A stretch of 11,320 bases of DNA from Euperipatoides rowelli. Its lineage: Eukaryota; Onychophora; Udeonychophora; Euonychophora; Peripatopsidae. Below are positions 1-7,967 of this stretch, one piece after another. The translations under genes were made by a program, and so were the position numbers. The DNA lies in assembly GCA_003024985.2 (NCBI GenBank), contig PXIH01S0018173.1, one strand, 5' to 3'. Each line of letters begins with the position of its first letter. The stretch's first letter is position 1. Under the pieces are notes generated by a model that saw only the letters and a program-made list of their open reading frames with translations, ran no database searches and was not told where the DNA came from.

Positions 1-823
1 TCCTGTCATGCACACAAACAATCAAATTCTCTGTACATAAAATTTTTTACGGGGGTATACTGTGGATCCAGGACTATTATTGTAAATTTGGATTTTATGT
101 TAAAGAAAATTACATTTTGCTTTTAACCTTTCCCTAGTTTAAAACAAATAATTTAGGCCTAATAGTAACAATCTGTCAGTACTTTTAAAAATTTAACCAG
201 TATTCATCAAAATTGATTTCAATTAACAACATTCTAAAAAAAAAATATTTTGTTAAATTGGGGATATTTGGACCCAATTCTTATACTTTAAAGTGGTCGG
301 CTAGTCTAAGGCTTACTCTATGTGTTAAAAAAACCTTGGCTCATCAGCCTATAGCATGCTCCACAGTTTGATTGCCTTGGTTTGAATGCCTACAACACAT
401 GTCACGCATTAAGAATTTCTGCAAGATCAAATGAATTGGATGCCAATAATTCATTGAATCCAGTGGGTAGGTTAACCATCAATTTAATACTAATTGAGAA
501 CAATAGGAAATCATTTAATGACAATATAATATAAATAAAACATTTTACCACACATGGTATAGCAATCAAAGTGCTTTATGCCTTCTAACTTATTCCAAAG
601 TTACATTAGACTTTGGTTTAGACTTTATATGGTTTTCTCACTTTAAAACTATAAAAATGGCAGAAGTAAATGGCCAACCGTTACTAATTACACAATGGTA
701 TCAGTGTCGGCATGGTGACCCCACACATGTAAAGGTGGCTAGTCCTGGAACTACAGTGTAGACAAAATTAGGAGCCATTTTGCTACATGTGCTTATACAT
801 TAAAGTAATAAAAGATGATCAAA
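1..823. other. AT-rich flank with no recognised gene
   Basis: No reading frame, RNA gene or mobile-element protein is recognisable on either strand. The sequence is AT-rich with short A and T runs. I found no reverse-complement counterpart of it beyond the right arm of the palindrome at 5514 onward, so the inverted repeat appears to start after this stretch. It could be intergenic or intronic. Confidence 0.6.
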
Positions 824-856
824 ACATGTTATAATAACTAGGTCATTATAACATGT
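824..856. repeat. Perfect 12-bp-stem hairpin at the outer edge of the left arm
   Basis: ACATGTTATAAT at 824-835 is the exact reverse complement of ATTATAACATGT at 845-856, with a 9-base spacer (AACTAGGTC). It lies just outside the point where the left arm of the large palindrome stops matching the right arm, about 865. Such a hairpin could be a transposon terminal structure, a breakpoint scar or chance in AT-rich DNA. No matching hairpin is seen at the right outer edge near 5514. Confidence 0.7.
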
Positions 857-864
857 ATATTTTN

Positions 865-1565
865 AAAAAAATGGTTTTAAAAAATACCCTTTCCTAAACA
901 TTTTAATGTAGCATTACATTTTGTAATCTTGGAAATCTCTGCTCTGTTTGTAATAATGCTTTATTATTTGCATAATAATAGAAATGGTGTTATNTTTGAC
1001 ACATTCTTTTAGCAACCACAATTTATACCCTGAATTAATTTTTGTACAATATCAACAACCTTGCTTATAACTATATTAGTTGGGAATTCCATTGAAATGA
1101 TCCTTCTTCCAGTTATTTATCCTGTATAGAAGCTTATTTTCACATAAGTTTGACTTGAACACTCTATTGTGATAATTTTATTGAAAAGGTCCAATTTCTC
1201 ATATATGAATAAAAATGGGGGACAATTTGGCTGCCAAAAGTCAAAAAATAAGCCTTTCAACTATACGGTCATATTTGGTTACAAATAATATGTTTTTTTG
1301 TTTTTTTTTGGGGTATAGAATTCAGTGATGGTACCAAAAATAGTGCCAGATAATTCCAGAAATAACAATAACCTTTTTGATAAATGATATATTTTATTTT
1401 ACACAATAACATACAAAATTAGGAATTACAGCTGAATAATGAATTACAGATAAAAAAAATTGATGAATATGTTGTGAATTAACTAAGTTTCTCCAAAATA
1501 TACTGTTAGGTTTACCAAATTAGTCTTAACACTTCATTCTATCACTGGATAATGTAATCATATCC
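865..1565 (-). mobile_element. Non-coding 3' flank of the transposon, left copy
   Basis: About 700 bases beyond the gene remnant carry no open frame of note but are shared with the right arm. From about 889 to 1150 the two arms differ at only about three positions by eye, between 1150 and 1340 at several, and between 1340 and 1560 much more, with indels. One subterminal block (1103-1177) recurs twice in the right arm region. Ambiguous bases sit at 864 and 994. Confidence 0.75.
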
Positions 1566-1571
1566 TTTATT
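1566..1571 (-). terminator. Candidate polyadenylation signal, left copy
   Basis: TTTATT on the plus strand is AATAAA on the minus strand, just after the end of the left coding remnant (about 1585). It mirrors 4795-4800 in the right arm. The caveat about AT-rich sequence applies here too. Confidence 0.35.
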
Positions 1572-1584
1572 AAATATCATTTTG

Positions 1585-3590
1585 GAAACAATGACCCTCA
1601 CATGAGCATAACTGGGGTACATTTTAGTCCATTTCTTATGCATTTGCATGAAGAGCACTGTTTTTTTTTTTGCAGCCACATGTGATCATTTCTTCAAAGC
1701 TTTTTGCGACATCTGGAATGGTTGACTACAGTGGCAGATATACTTCATCAGATTTTTTCCATCCACAAGTGTCATGTGATGGAGGTTTTAAGTCTTTTTC
1801 TAGGCAATGCTTGCCTCACAAGCTGATGTAGTGCATTATCAGTGGCCCTGTTCTTCTTGATGAACATAAAACGTCTACAGTTATTGACACTGTTGAAGTG
1901 TGATGTTATATTATATAGAGCAACAAATCTTTGGACTGTATACATAAGAGACTCATCATCTGGAGAATTATTTGTCAACAACTGTTCAAAAGTACTGTTG
2001 ATACTAGGGAAGGCCATCCCTACTTTCCAAGTTCCTTTCTTACCAATACCACAGAATGTAGAGACAGTATCACATCCTGTGATAGAATGAAAGATTGGCA
2101 GATTTCTTCAGATCTCAGGTGACAGCTGAGAACACTGATCATGAACAGCAATCAATCTTTGGTGTTTCCTAGTACCAAAATCAATTCAAATTTCTTGAAT
2201 ATTTCCTATTTCTAAAAAAAAAACAGATACTGCAATGACATCACCATTATCAGCTGCATGCTTCACAAGAAGAAGAAGGCAGCCATCTGCTTCTACATAC
2301 CATGAGGGTGAAATACTAGTTACATCTAACTCTGTTCTAGCTGAAATAACTTTATCTTCAAGTGTGCAAACAATCGTCTTTCCTTAATACTGTTCACCCA
2401 TAAGTGAAATAGATGTTCTTTGTTCTCAATTACTCATAGAAACTCATTGTAATTCCTCAGGATTGTTGTGGATGGTGTCACTAGTATCTGAATTACTGTT
2501 CCTCTTGACTGGTGGGTGTCGTCTGCTTTCAGGGATGATTGACTATATCTATCGAACACCACATCAATTTGATTCAAGTTATGAAATAACCTATAAATAT
2601 ATGTCTTGAAGATGTTGTTATAGTAGTCCTGAATTGTTTTGTTTTCATTGGAGTTAATAACTGCACTATTACTGCACCATCTAGTACAGCTGTTGTAATG
2701 TTTTTATTTATGTTTGTGTTTCTAGTGGTTTCTTTCAATCAGTTTTCTAAACATTGTACAATAGCAGCCTTGTTTCTTGACTTTCTCACTCTTCCATCTT
2801 CAGATATGGAAGGTGGAAAAGGCTGATTCTCATGGGAGAAAAAAAATTGACATCTGTTTCTCTGTTTTGGGAAGCTACATAGGCTACATCTTGCAGAACA
2901 ACTGGAATCTCTTCACAATTCATTTATTTTTGTCTTTGTCTTTGATCTAACCTTTATTGAAGCATTGAAGATCTGAACATTATTTCTTCAAATAATGTCA
3001 TGAATCAGAATGTTCAGTAGGCTACTGTCCAATGTATTTTTGGCACTGTTTTCATACTTCTGAGTATGCTTTTCCAACCTTAACAACAGCTTCTTTTTTA
3101 GCTATCAACTTTCTACTACCAATGGAAACTAGTTGATTGCTTTCAAAATGATTTCCTTCCTCAGTTATGAAACTAAACATCCACTTAGCAAGAGTCCTAA
3201 ATCTGTTTTCAAATGCTTGTGAGTCTTCATTATATAAGTTGTATATTCTGTCTTGCGATCCAATGGAGCAAACATCTTCGAACTCTGTAATAATCCTGGA
3301 AATATCAGGACCAGATACCTCCCATTTAAGAAGAACACTTTCATTGTGAATGATTTCTGTTGCTCCACCATCACATTTAATCTTCTTATTGTTTTGTTCA
3401 TGGAACTGATCATCGGAAATGGCAAAAAATGTAGTTGTGGTTCTATTGCTTGTGAATTTTCCTTGTAGAAAGTCTGCATATATACAGTATATCAGGATAC
3501 CTGGCAGGTAGCTCTTCAAGATCTTGCACAAACACTGGTAACCAGCGTGAATAATGCACAGCATCCAAAGCAAATGTCCAAGGATATATC
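1585..3590 (-). pseudogene. Broken transposon gene, left copy (XPG/FEN-like nuclease plus CXC protein)
   Basis: Minus-strand pieces in protein order: ALDAVHYSRWLPVFVQDL (about 3571-3518); a frameshift near 3478; DFLQGKFTS (3450-3474); DDQFHEQNN, CDGGA and VSGPD within 3300-3414; a frameshift in an 8-base homopolymer (2839-2846); HENQPFPPSISEDG (about 2790-2835); a stop at 2739-2741; LDGAVIVQLLTPM (2646-2685); VVFDRYS (about 2542-2562); KHQRLIAVHD (about 2138-2167); GCDTVSTFCGIGKKG (about 2034-2078); and a stretch open over 1772-2017. It ends with CGCKK, a frame change at the A11 run, then CSSCKCIRNG (about 1640-1672). The signatures match a large invertebrate family of transposon-derived proteins known to me from memory. 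The acidic motifs and GCD...GIGKK look like an XPG/FEN nuclease with its helix-hairpin, which is my inference. The TVDSD motif is deleted. Coding similarity stops at 3590, just after an acceptor-like sequence, so the N-terminus is missing. No function as a single protein is expected. Confidence 0.82.
1661..1671 (-). promoter_or_regulatory. A AAA AAC heptamer before the CXC motif (left copy)
   Basis: On the minus strand the conserved CGC codons are followed by eleven A and then CAG. In the upstream frame the last codons read AAA AAC. A one-base slip backward would continue as CAG TGC TCT TCA TGC, giving QCSSCKC, the expected cysteine-rich continuation. The heptamer A AAA AAC is a known class of -1 slippery site. 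The same arrangement is in the right copy. A simple inherited homopolymer frameshift is the main alternative. Confidence 0.35.
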
Positions 3591-3609
3591 CTGTTGAGAG
3601 TAACAACAA
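2746..3609 (-). other. Unpaired centre of the palindrome: N-terminal part of the left gene copy
   Basis: This segment of about 865 bases has no inverted partner. On the minus strand it carries the family signatures from ALDAVHYSRW through DQFHEQNN and SGPD to HENQPF. The long open frame at 3052-3654 (minus) is only partly genuine. Its first roughly 35 residues are read either from the reverse of the right arm or out of frame with the family, and its real match begins at about 3474 (DFLQGKFTS). It would form the loop if the arms paired. Confidence 0.75.
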
Positions 3610-3613
3610 ACAA
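3591..3613 (-). promoter_or_regulatory. Possible splice acceptor at the junction of the two gene copies
   Basis: On the minus strand, TTTGTTGTTACTCTCAACAG ends at 3591 and is followed directly by sequence whose frame gives IYPWTFALDAVHYSRW, the family's conserved start to this block. The pyrimidine-leaning tract and CAG resemble a 3' splice site. The right copy's homology also begins within about 20 bases, so the apparent acceptor may instead be a fusion point between two truncated copies. The two readings cannot be separated here. Confidence 0.3.
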
Positions 3614-4790
3614 TTTGAAACCACTAGAAACACAAACATAAGTAGGAAAAACATTACAGCAGCTGTAAAAGCAAAAACATTTTTGGACTACTATAACAAC
3701 ATCTTCAAGCCATACATTTATAGGTTATTGCATAACTTGACACAAATTGATGTGGTGTTCGATAGATATAGTCATGCATCCCTAAAGGCTGACACCTGCC
3801 AGTCAAGAGGAACAGGAATTCAGATAGTAGTGACACCAACCGAGGAATTAAATGAGTTTCTATGAGAAGATGAGAACAAAGAACATCCATTTCACTTCTT
3901 GGCAACACATCTTATGGGTGAACAGTAGGAAGGAAACACAATTGTGCGCACTTGAAGACAAAATTATTTCAGCTGGAGCAGAGTTAGATGTAATCAGTAC
4001 TTCACCCTCATGGCATGAATAGGCAGATGGCCACCTCCTTCGTATGAGGCATGCATCTGATAATGGTCATAACTACATCAGCATATGTACAGTGGATTCA
4101 GATGTTGTCGTGGCAGTATCTGCTTTTTTAGATTAATAGGAAATATTCAAGTACTTTGGATTGATTTTGGTTCCGGTAAACACCAAAGATTGATTGCTGT
4201 TCATGATCAGTGTTCTTAACTGTCACCTGAGATCTGTAGAAATCTTCCAGTCTTTCATTCAATCACAGGATGTCCTGCATTCTGTAAGAAAGGCGTTGGA
4301 AAGTATGGATGGGCTTCCCTAGTATCAACAGTGTTTTTGAACAGTTGTTAACAAGCAAGTCACCAGTTGATGAGTCTCTTATGCATACAGTCCAAAGATT
4401 TTTGGTCTTCTCTACAATATAACATCACATTTCAACAGTGTCAATGACTGTAGATGCTTTCTGTTCATCAAGAAGAACAGGGCCATAGAGGACATACCGC
4501 CCACTGGTAATGCACTGTCAGCATGTGAGGCGAGCTACTCTACAAGGTCTAATGTGGAGGCACTGTCTAGAAAAAAACTTCAAACTTCCATCACCAGACA
4601 CATTTGGATGGAAAAATTCTGATGAAGGATATCTGCCACTGTGGTCAACCATTACAGATGTCGCAAAAAGCTGTGAAGAACTGATCGCATGTGGCTGCAA
4701 AAAAAACAGTGCTCTTCATGCAAATGTGTAAGAAATTGACTTTTGTGTACCCAGTTATACTCATGTGAGGGTCATTGTTCACTAAATGAT
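3610..4790 (+). pseudogene. Broken transposon gene, right copy (C-terminal half)
   Basis: Plus-strand pieces in order: FLDYYNNIFKPYIYRLLHNL and VVFDRYSHASLKAD, in a frame open until a stop at 3863-3865; EDENKEHPFHFLATHL; LEDKIISAGAELD, with a stop before ADGHLLRMRHASDNGH; TVDSDVVVAVS (about 4092-4123); WIDFGSGKHQRLIAVHDQ (4157-4210); LSPEICRNLPVFHSITGC (about 4219-4272); a deletion through the GCDT...GIG helix-hairpin segment; HVRRATLQGLMWRHCLEKN; FKLPSPDTFGWKNSDEGYLP; CGCKK; then, after an A8 run and a frame change, CSSCKCVRN. The ATG at 4510 opens a 73-residue frame but is not a true start, because the left copy aligns across it with a 2-base indel. This copy lacks everything upstream of the nuclease and also the DGA motif, which falls in a deletion of about 40 bases near 3669. 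It is 5'-truncated and dead as a single reading frame. Confidence 0.82.
4699..4707 (+). promoter_or_regulatory. A AAA AAC heptamer before the CXC motif (right copy)
   Basis: Eight A then C follow the TGC of CGC. The upstream frame reads TGC AAA AAA AAC, and a -1 slip resumes at CAG TGC TCT TCA TGC AAA TGT, giving QCSSCKC. The left copy has eleven A, so the run length differs by exactly three and the frame relation is unchanged. Downstream of it this copy has a stop after CVRN. Confidence 0.35.
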
Positions 4791-4794
4791 ATTT

Positions 4795-4800
4795 AATAAA
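4795..4800 (+). terminator. Candidate polyadenylation signal, right copy
   Basis: AATAAA lies shortly after the end of the cysteine-rich coding remnant (about 4785). It has a direct counterpart in the left copy at 1566-1571 on the minus strand, so it was probably in the ancestral element. In AT-rich DNA this hexamer is common, and a downstream GU-rich element is not clear. Confidence 0.35.
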
Positions 4801-5513
4801 TGATATGATTATTGATTACATTTCCCGGTAATAGAATGAAGTGTTAGGAATAATTTGGTAAACCTAACAGTATATTTTGGAGAAACTTAGTTAATTCACA
4901 ACCTATTTATCAAAAAATATTAGCTTTAAATCCTTGTTAGCTGTAATTCATTGTTCAACTGTACTTCCTATTTTTGTATGTTAGTGTGTAAAATAAAATA
5001 TACCATTTATCAAAAGATTATTGTTATTTTTGGAATTATCTGACACTATTTTTAGTACCACCACTGAATTCTATAAACAAAAAAACTTATTATTTGTAAC
5101 CAAATATGACCGTATAGTTTGAAAGGCTTATTGTTTGACTTTTGGCAGCCAAATTGGCCACCATTTTTATTCATATATGAGAAATTGGACCTTTTCAATT
5201 TCAAATTATCACAATAGAGTGTTCAAGTCAAACTTGTGTGAAAATAAGCTTCTATACAGGATAAATAACTGGAAGAAGGATCATTTCAATGGAATTCCCA
5301 ACTAATATAGTTATAAGCAAGTTGTTGATATTGTGCAAAAACTAATTCAGGGTATAAATTGTGGTTGCTAAAAGAATGTGTCAAANATAACACCATTTCT
5401 ATTATTATGCAAATAATAAAGCATTATTACAAACAGAGCAGAGATTTCCAAGATTACAAAATGTAATGCTACATTAAAATGTTTAGGAAAGGGTATGTTT
5501 TAAACCAATTTTC
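4801..5513 (+). mobile_element. Non-coding 3' flank of the transposon, right copy
   Basis: This is the mirror of 865-1565. It contains the AT-rich block TTATCACAATAGAGTGTTCA near 5207-5226 and the near-identical outer segment of about 280 bases (5220-5500). The N at 5386 is the exact mirror of the N at 994. No terminal inverted repeat or target-site duplication could be assigned confidently at the outer edge. Confidence 0.75.
5204..5276 (+). repeat. Subterminal 75-bp repeat, copy in the right arm
   Basis: The segment from ATTATCACAATAGAG to AGGATAAATAACTGGAAG is repeated in diverged form at 5515-5590 in the same orientation, and is mirrored in the left arm at 1103-1177. Repeated subterminal blocks are common in DNA transposons as transposase-binding regions. 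That role is inference here. Confidence 0.7.
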
Positions 5514-5514
5514 A

Positions 5515-5590
5515 TATTATCACAATAGAGCAATGTTCAACTCAAACTTTTGTGAAAATAAGTTGTTATATAGAATAAATAACTAAAAAG
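5515..5590 (+). repeat. Subterminal 75-bp repeat, extra copy just outside the right arm
   Basis: TATTATCACAATAGAG, then GTTCAACTCAAACTTTTGTG, then AAAATAAG and AATAAATAACTAAAAAG parallel 5204-5276 with scattered substitutions and a few inserted bases. It starts where homology with the left arm ends. The left arm has no equivalent outside 865, so either the left end is truncated or this is a separate older fragment. Confidence 0.7.
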
Positions 5591-6640
5591 TAGTGGGGGC
5601 TCAAAAATAGAATTTTATTCATGACTGCCATTTTTGATGGTGTCATTACAGACGAATAACAGCTTCAAAACTTGAGGTCTCGGGCATTTTACATTCAGGA
5701 GTGGATGTACTATAAGCTCCCTATTGAGCATAAACTCTAGCAGAAGTGAAATATTTTTTTGCTTTCCTGCCCTACTGCACAAGAAAAAAAAAATTTCTTA
5801 GAGCAATAAAGTGATTTGAATTTGAATTCAGTGTCTGCCTTCTGTTGTCCTGTTTCACTAGTGATCAGTGGTAGAAATATACCATATCACAAACCATTGA
5901 CCAATTACAATTTCAAATGAATGTCCAGATATTAGCAGCATGGTGATGTTATCATGACTAAAGTTGTATACAACTGAGTAAAATAAATATTTTTTTGACG
6001 TGGAGTTTTTTTTTTCTGTCCTGAGGGTAAAGAAAATACCATGTTCGAGCCAAACAGAGAATATCATTAGCATTGAGCCAAGTCCAAAGTTGAGTCTCAA
6101 ACAATCTATAAAATTTACAATCGTAAAGATTTTGATTTTGTCATAAAATGTTTTACTAAAAAATCATAGATAATTCTTGGTTATTTTCATAGAAATCATG
6201 ATTTATCGCAATTCTTAAAATAATTTCCACCATTCTCATGAAATATTACCAAATGTCAGATTTTGCAGATTTTAAAAATTTAAATTGAATTAATATTTTA
6301 AAATAAAAATGAATAAAACCCTTAATTTGGCTTTTTTTCTTTATAATAATATTACAGCTTATTTTTTAATTAAAAATATTAAGGAAACTAAATAAAATAA
6401 ACTTCTTATAAATGTATGTGAATAATTTGTGTGGATAATTTGTGTATTTTAACAATCATCACATGCATAAAACAGTAGCTTGAAAGCAAGTAGAAGAAAT
6501 AATGAAAATACGGATTCATTTTAAAATGAATTTCAATAAACGTCTAGTAATGTGTAAAAAAAATATTTTTACTTTATTTACTGCTTTATGAAAATACATT
6601 TTCAAATACGATGTTTTCAAACTAAATCAATTGGGACAAA
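5591..6640. other. AT-rich region without a supported gene
   Basis: The segment holds T and A runs (for example 6007-6016) and many short AT words. A minus-strand frame at 5858-6100 gives 80 residues, with no motif I recognise. The run from 5840 to 6100 is slightly more complex than its surroundings and could be a repeat fragment. From 6100 to 6640 I see only AT-rich DNA. Confidence 0.5.
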
Positions 6641-6900
6641 AACAACAGCGTGCCTACTCTATTTAGAAAACTTACAATATGATTGGTTCACTAACAAGAC
6701 AGAGAGCAAACGGATAGGTCTATGCAAATACTGGATTTTTTTCAATAATTACGGATGATGGTGGTTCGCTATCCATCTTTTAATAATGCACTTATGACTT
6801 AAGCAGTGTGCATGATATTATGGAAAGCTATACAATTTTACGCAACGGACAAGAACTGCATAGTATAAATAAGCTTTAACACTATAATCCACGCCAGGGT
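6640..6900. promoter_or_regulatory. Moderately complex non-coding block, weak enhancer candidate
   Basis: This stretch has higher complexity and more GC than its neighbours. It contains an octamer-like ATGCAAAT (about 6722-6729), a CCAAT-type word on the minus strand (GATTGG at about 6680) and AATAATTACGGATGATGG. No reading frame of length is present. Being a regulatory element is inference from composition and motifs only. Confidence 0.25.
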
Positions 6901-7133
6901 AAGCTAAACATTTTTTTTTACATTGATCTAAAAAAACACTAAAGTACCGGTATAAGGGTTAAAATTCATTAAAAAAAAAAAAAAGCATCGTCTTGAAAGC
7001 TCACCTCTGAACTCTTGGAGGAAGGGAGCTTATTGATATGTTAGTTTTTATTTTTATTCATTTATTTATTTGTTTAATTATTCATTTGATAATTGGGCCT
7101 AGAATATCACTTCTGGTGAAGGTCCGGCTATTT

Positions 7134-7156
7134 GTAATAATAATAATAATAATAAT
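7134..7156. repeat. (TAA)n microsatellite
   Basis: About seven uninterrupted TAA units follow TTTG and end in TGG. This is a simple trinucleotide repeat, probably length-polymorphic. Confidence 0.9.
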
Positions 7157-7546
7157 GGTTAATCCGTTTTGGCTGCCCATAAATATTGTATTTTTGCACA
7201 CGTTACATGACTCACTGCCCCACTCCTTCCTTTTTAAAAGCCCCTCTATCTTGTCCTATTTGTTGTCTACAGTATACTGTATGTGCAGATTTTTTTTAAA
7301 AAAAATGCTAATGATCCAAGTTAAGATGCATTGTATATATTCTGAAGGATAAATCTTAGGATTTATGATTTTCAACAGTTTACTTAAATACAGTCATGTT
7401 TATTATTACCTTTGATTGATGTTTTATTAATTCATTTTTACAAAAATAAAAGACAGTTAATATTGATTTGAAAGTTGTTTTCTCTGGTATTTATTTATTT
7501 TAGTACTAAAACTCCTTAGCACAAACATAATGTTTAATTTTTCAAC

Positions 7547-7563
7547 TTTTTTTTTTTTTTTTT
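7547..7563. repeat. Poly-T run of 17
   Basis: Seventeen consecutive T follow TTCAAC and precede AAATTTTC. It could be a simple tract or the tail of a minus-strand retroposed sequence, but no retroelement is recognisable beside it and no target-site duplication was seen. Confidence 0.8.
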
Positions 7564-7683
7564 AAATTTTCTTCTGTCAAAATAGATCTTTAATTAATAT
7601 CCTTTGTTGAATTAATTATAATTTAATCCATTCCATTTGTTGACATTGTAAACCATTAAATATTGTGTGGATATTTTTAATAA

Positions 7684-7707
7684 ATTTTACAGTATATACT
7701 GTAAAAT
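7684..7707. repeat. 24-bp perfect palindrome
   Basis: The half-site ATTTTACAGTAT is followed without a spacer by its exact reverse complement. A shorter relative with the same ACAGTA core, TACAGTATACTGTA, lies at about 7268-7281. It could be a cruciform-forming AT-rich palindrome, a microsatellite-derived motif or a dyad binding site. Function is unknown. Confidence 0.85.
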
Positions 7708-7967
7708 ATTCTATATATTAAAAAAGGAAATTAGTTATTGTGTCAAAGATTGAAATATAAAATACTGAATCATCCATTTTATCAATTAAAGTAGAGAATT
7801 CTTTTCTTTCCTTTTTTTTGTTGTTGTTAAAACTTGAATAAGTTATGGCTGCTCATCTTGTTAATTCAATGAGGTTTTGTATCAGGTCAGGAAAAAAAAA
7901 TGCAGGATAAAAATTAAATGTATCCCACTGGTGGATTTTGAAAGTGATAGATTTGTTTAGTATGCCA

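Larger units (their letters stand above)
865..2745 (-). repeat. Left arm of a large inverted repeat
   Basis: Read on the minus strand, this stretch aligns along nearly its whole length with 3610-5513 on the plus strand. Paired landmarks include 889-1150 with 5220-5500, the AAACACCAAAGATTGATTGC block (minus, about 2145-2167) with about 4178-4197, and the GTGGTGTTCGATAGATATAG block (about 2543-2562) with about 3752-3771. By eye identity is near 99% at the outer end and about 85-90% across the coding part. Indels include about 40 bases at 2646-2684 that the right arm lacks, and 33 bases of the right arm (4068-4100) missing here. The outer 700 bases are the non-coding 3' flank of the transposon gene. 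Confidence 0.93.
3610..5513 (+). repeat. Right arm of a large inverted repeat
   Basis: This is the mirror partner of 865-2745. Homology begins near the shared GAAACCACTAGAAACAC (3617-3633, matching minus-strand 2716-2732) and ends near GGAAAGGGTATGTTTTAAACC at about 5487-5507. The summed mirror coordinate drifts from about 6350 near the centre to 6380 at the outer end, which reflects unequal indels in the two arms. The centre (2746-3609) has no partner: it is extra N-terminal sequence of the left gene copy. The shape is that of a fold-back element or of two copies joined head to head. Confidence 0.93.
6901..7930. other. Low-complexity AT-rich region
   Basis: It contains A and T homopolymers, the TAA repeat and the palindromes listed separately. 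A plus-strand frame at 7038-7352 encodes a hydrophobic 104-residue string made largely from T-rich and TAA repeat sequence, so I do not treat it as a gene. Nothing else is supported. Confidence 0.55.

Noticed and set aside
1842-2122. Plus-strand frames of 82 and 63 codons
   Set aside because: They are antisense shadows of the left transposon copy, whose minus-strand reading matches the family in several motifs.
3165-3479. Minus-strand 104-codon frame overlapping the 200-codon frame
   Set aside because: It is in a different frame from the conserved DQFHEQNN and SGPD motifs, so it is a shadow.
3553-3654. N-terminal part of the 200-codon minus frame as a membrane or signal segment
   Set aside because: The hydrophobic start is partly the reverse of the right arm and partly out of frame with the family; the true frame there reads ALDAVHYSRWLPV.
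4510-4512. ATG as the start of a small CXC protein
   Set aside because: Alignment with the left arm shows coding continues upstream and that this ATG is created by a 2-base indel.
5858-6100. 80-codon minus-strand frame
   Set aside because: No recognisable family or motif, and AT-rich DNA of this size gives such frames by chance; a repeat fragment cannot be excluded.
7038-7352. 104-codon hydrophobic open frame
   Set aside because: It is built mainly of T-rich and TAA repeat sequence, with no conserved motif and no splice or start context.
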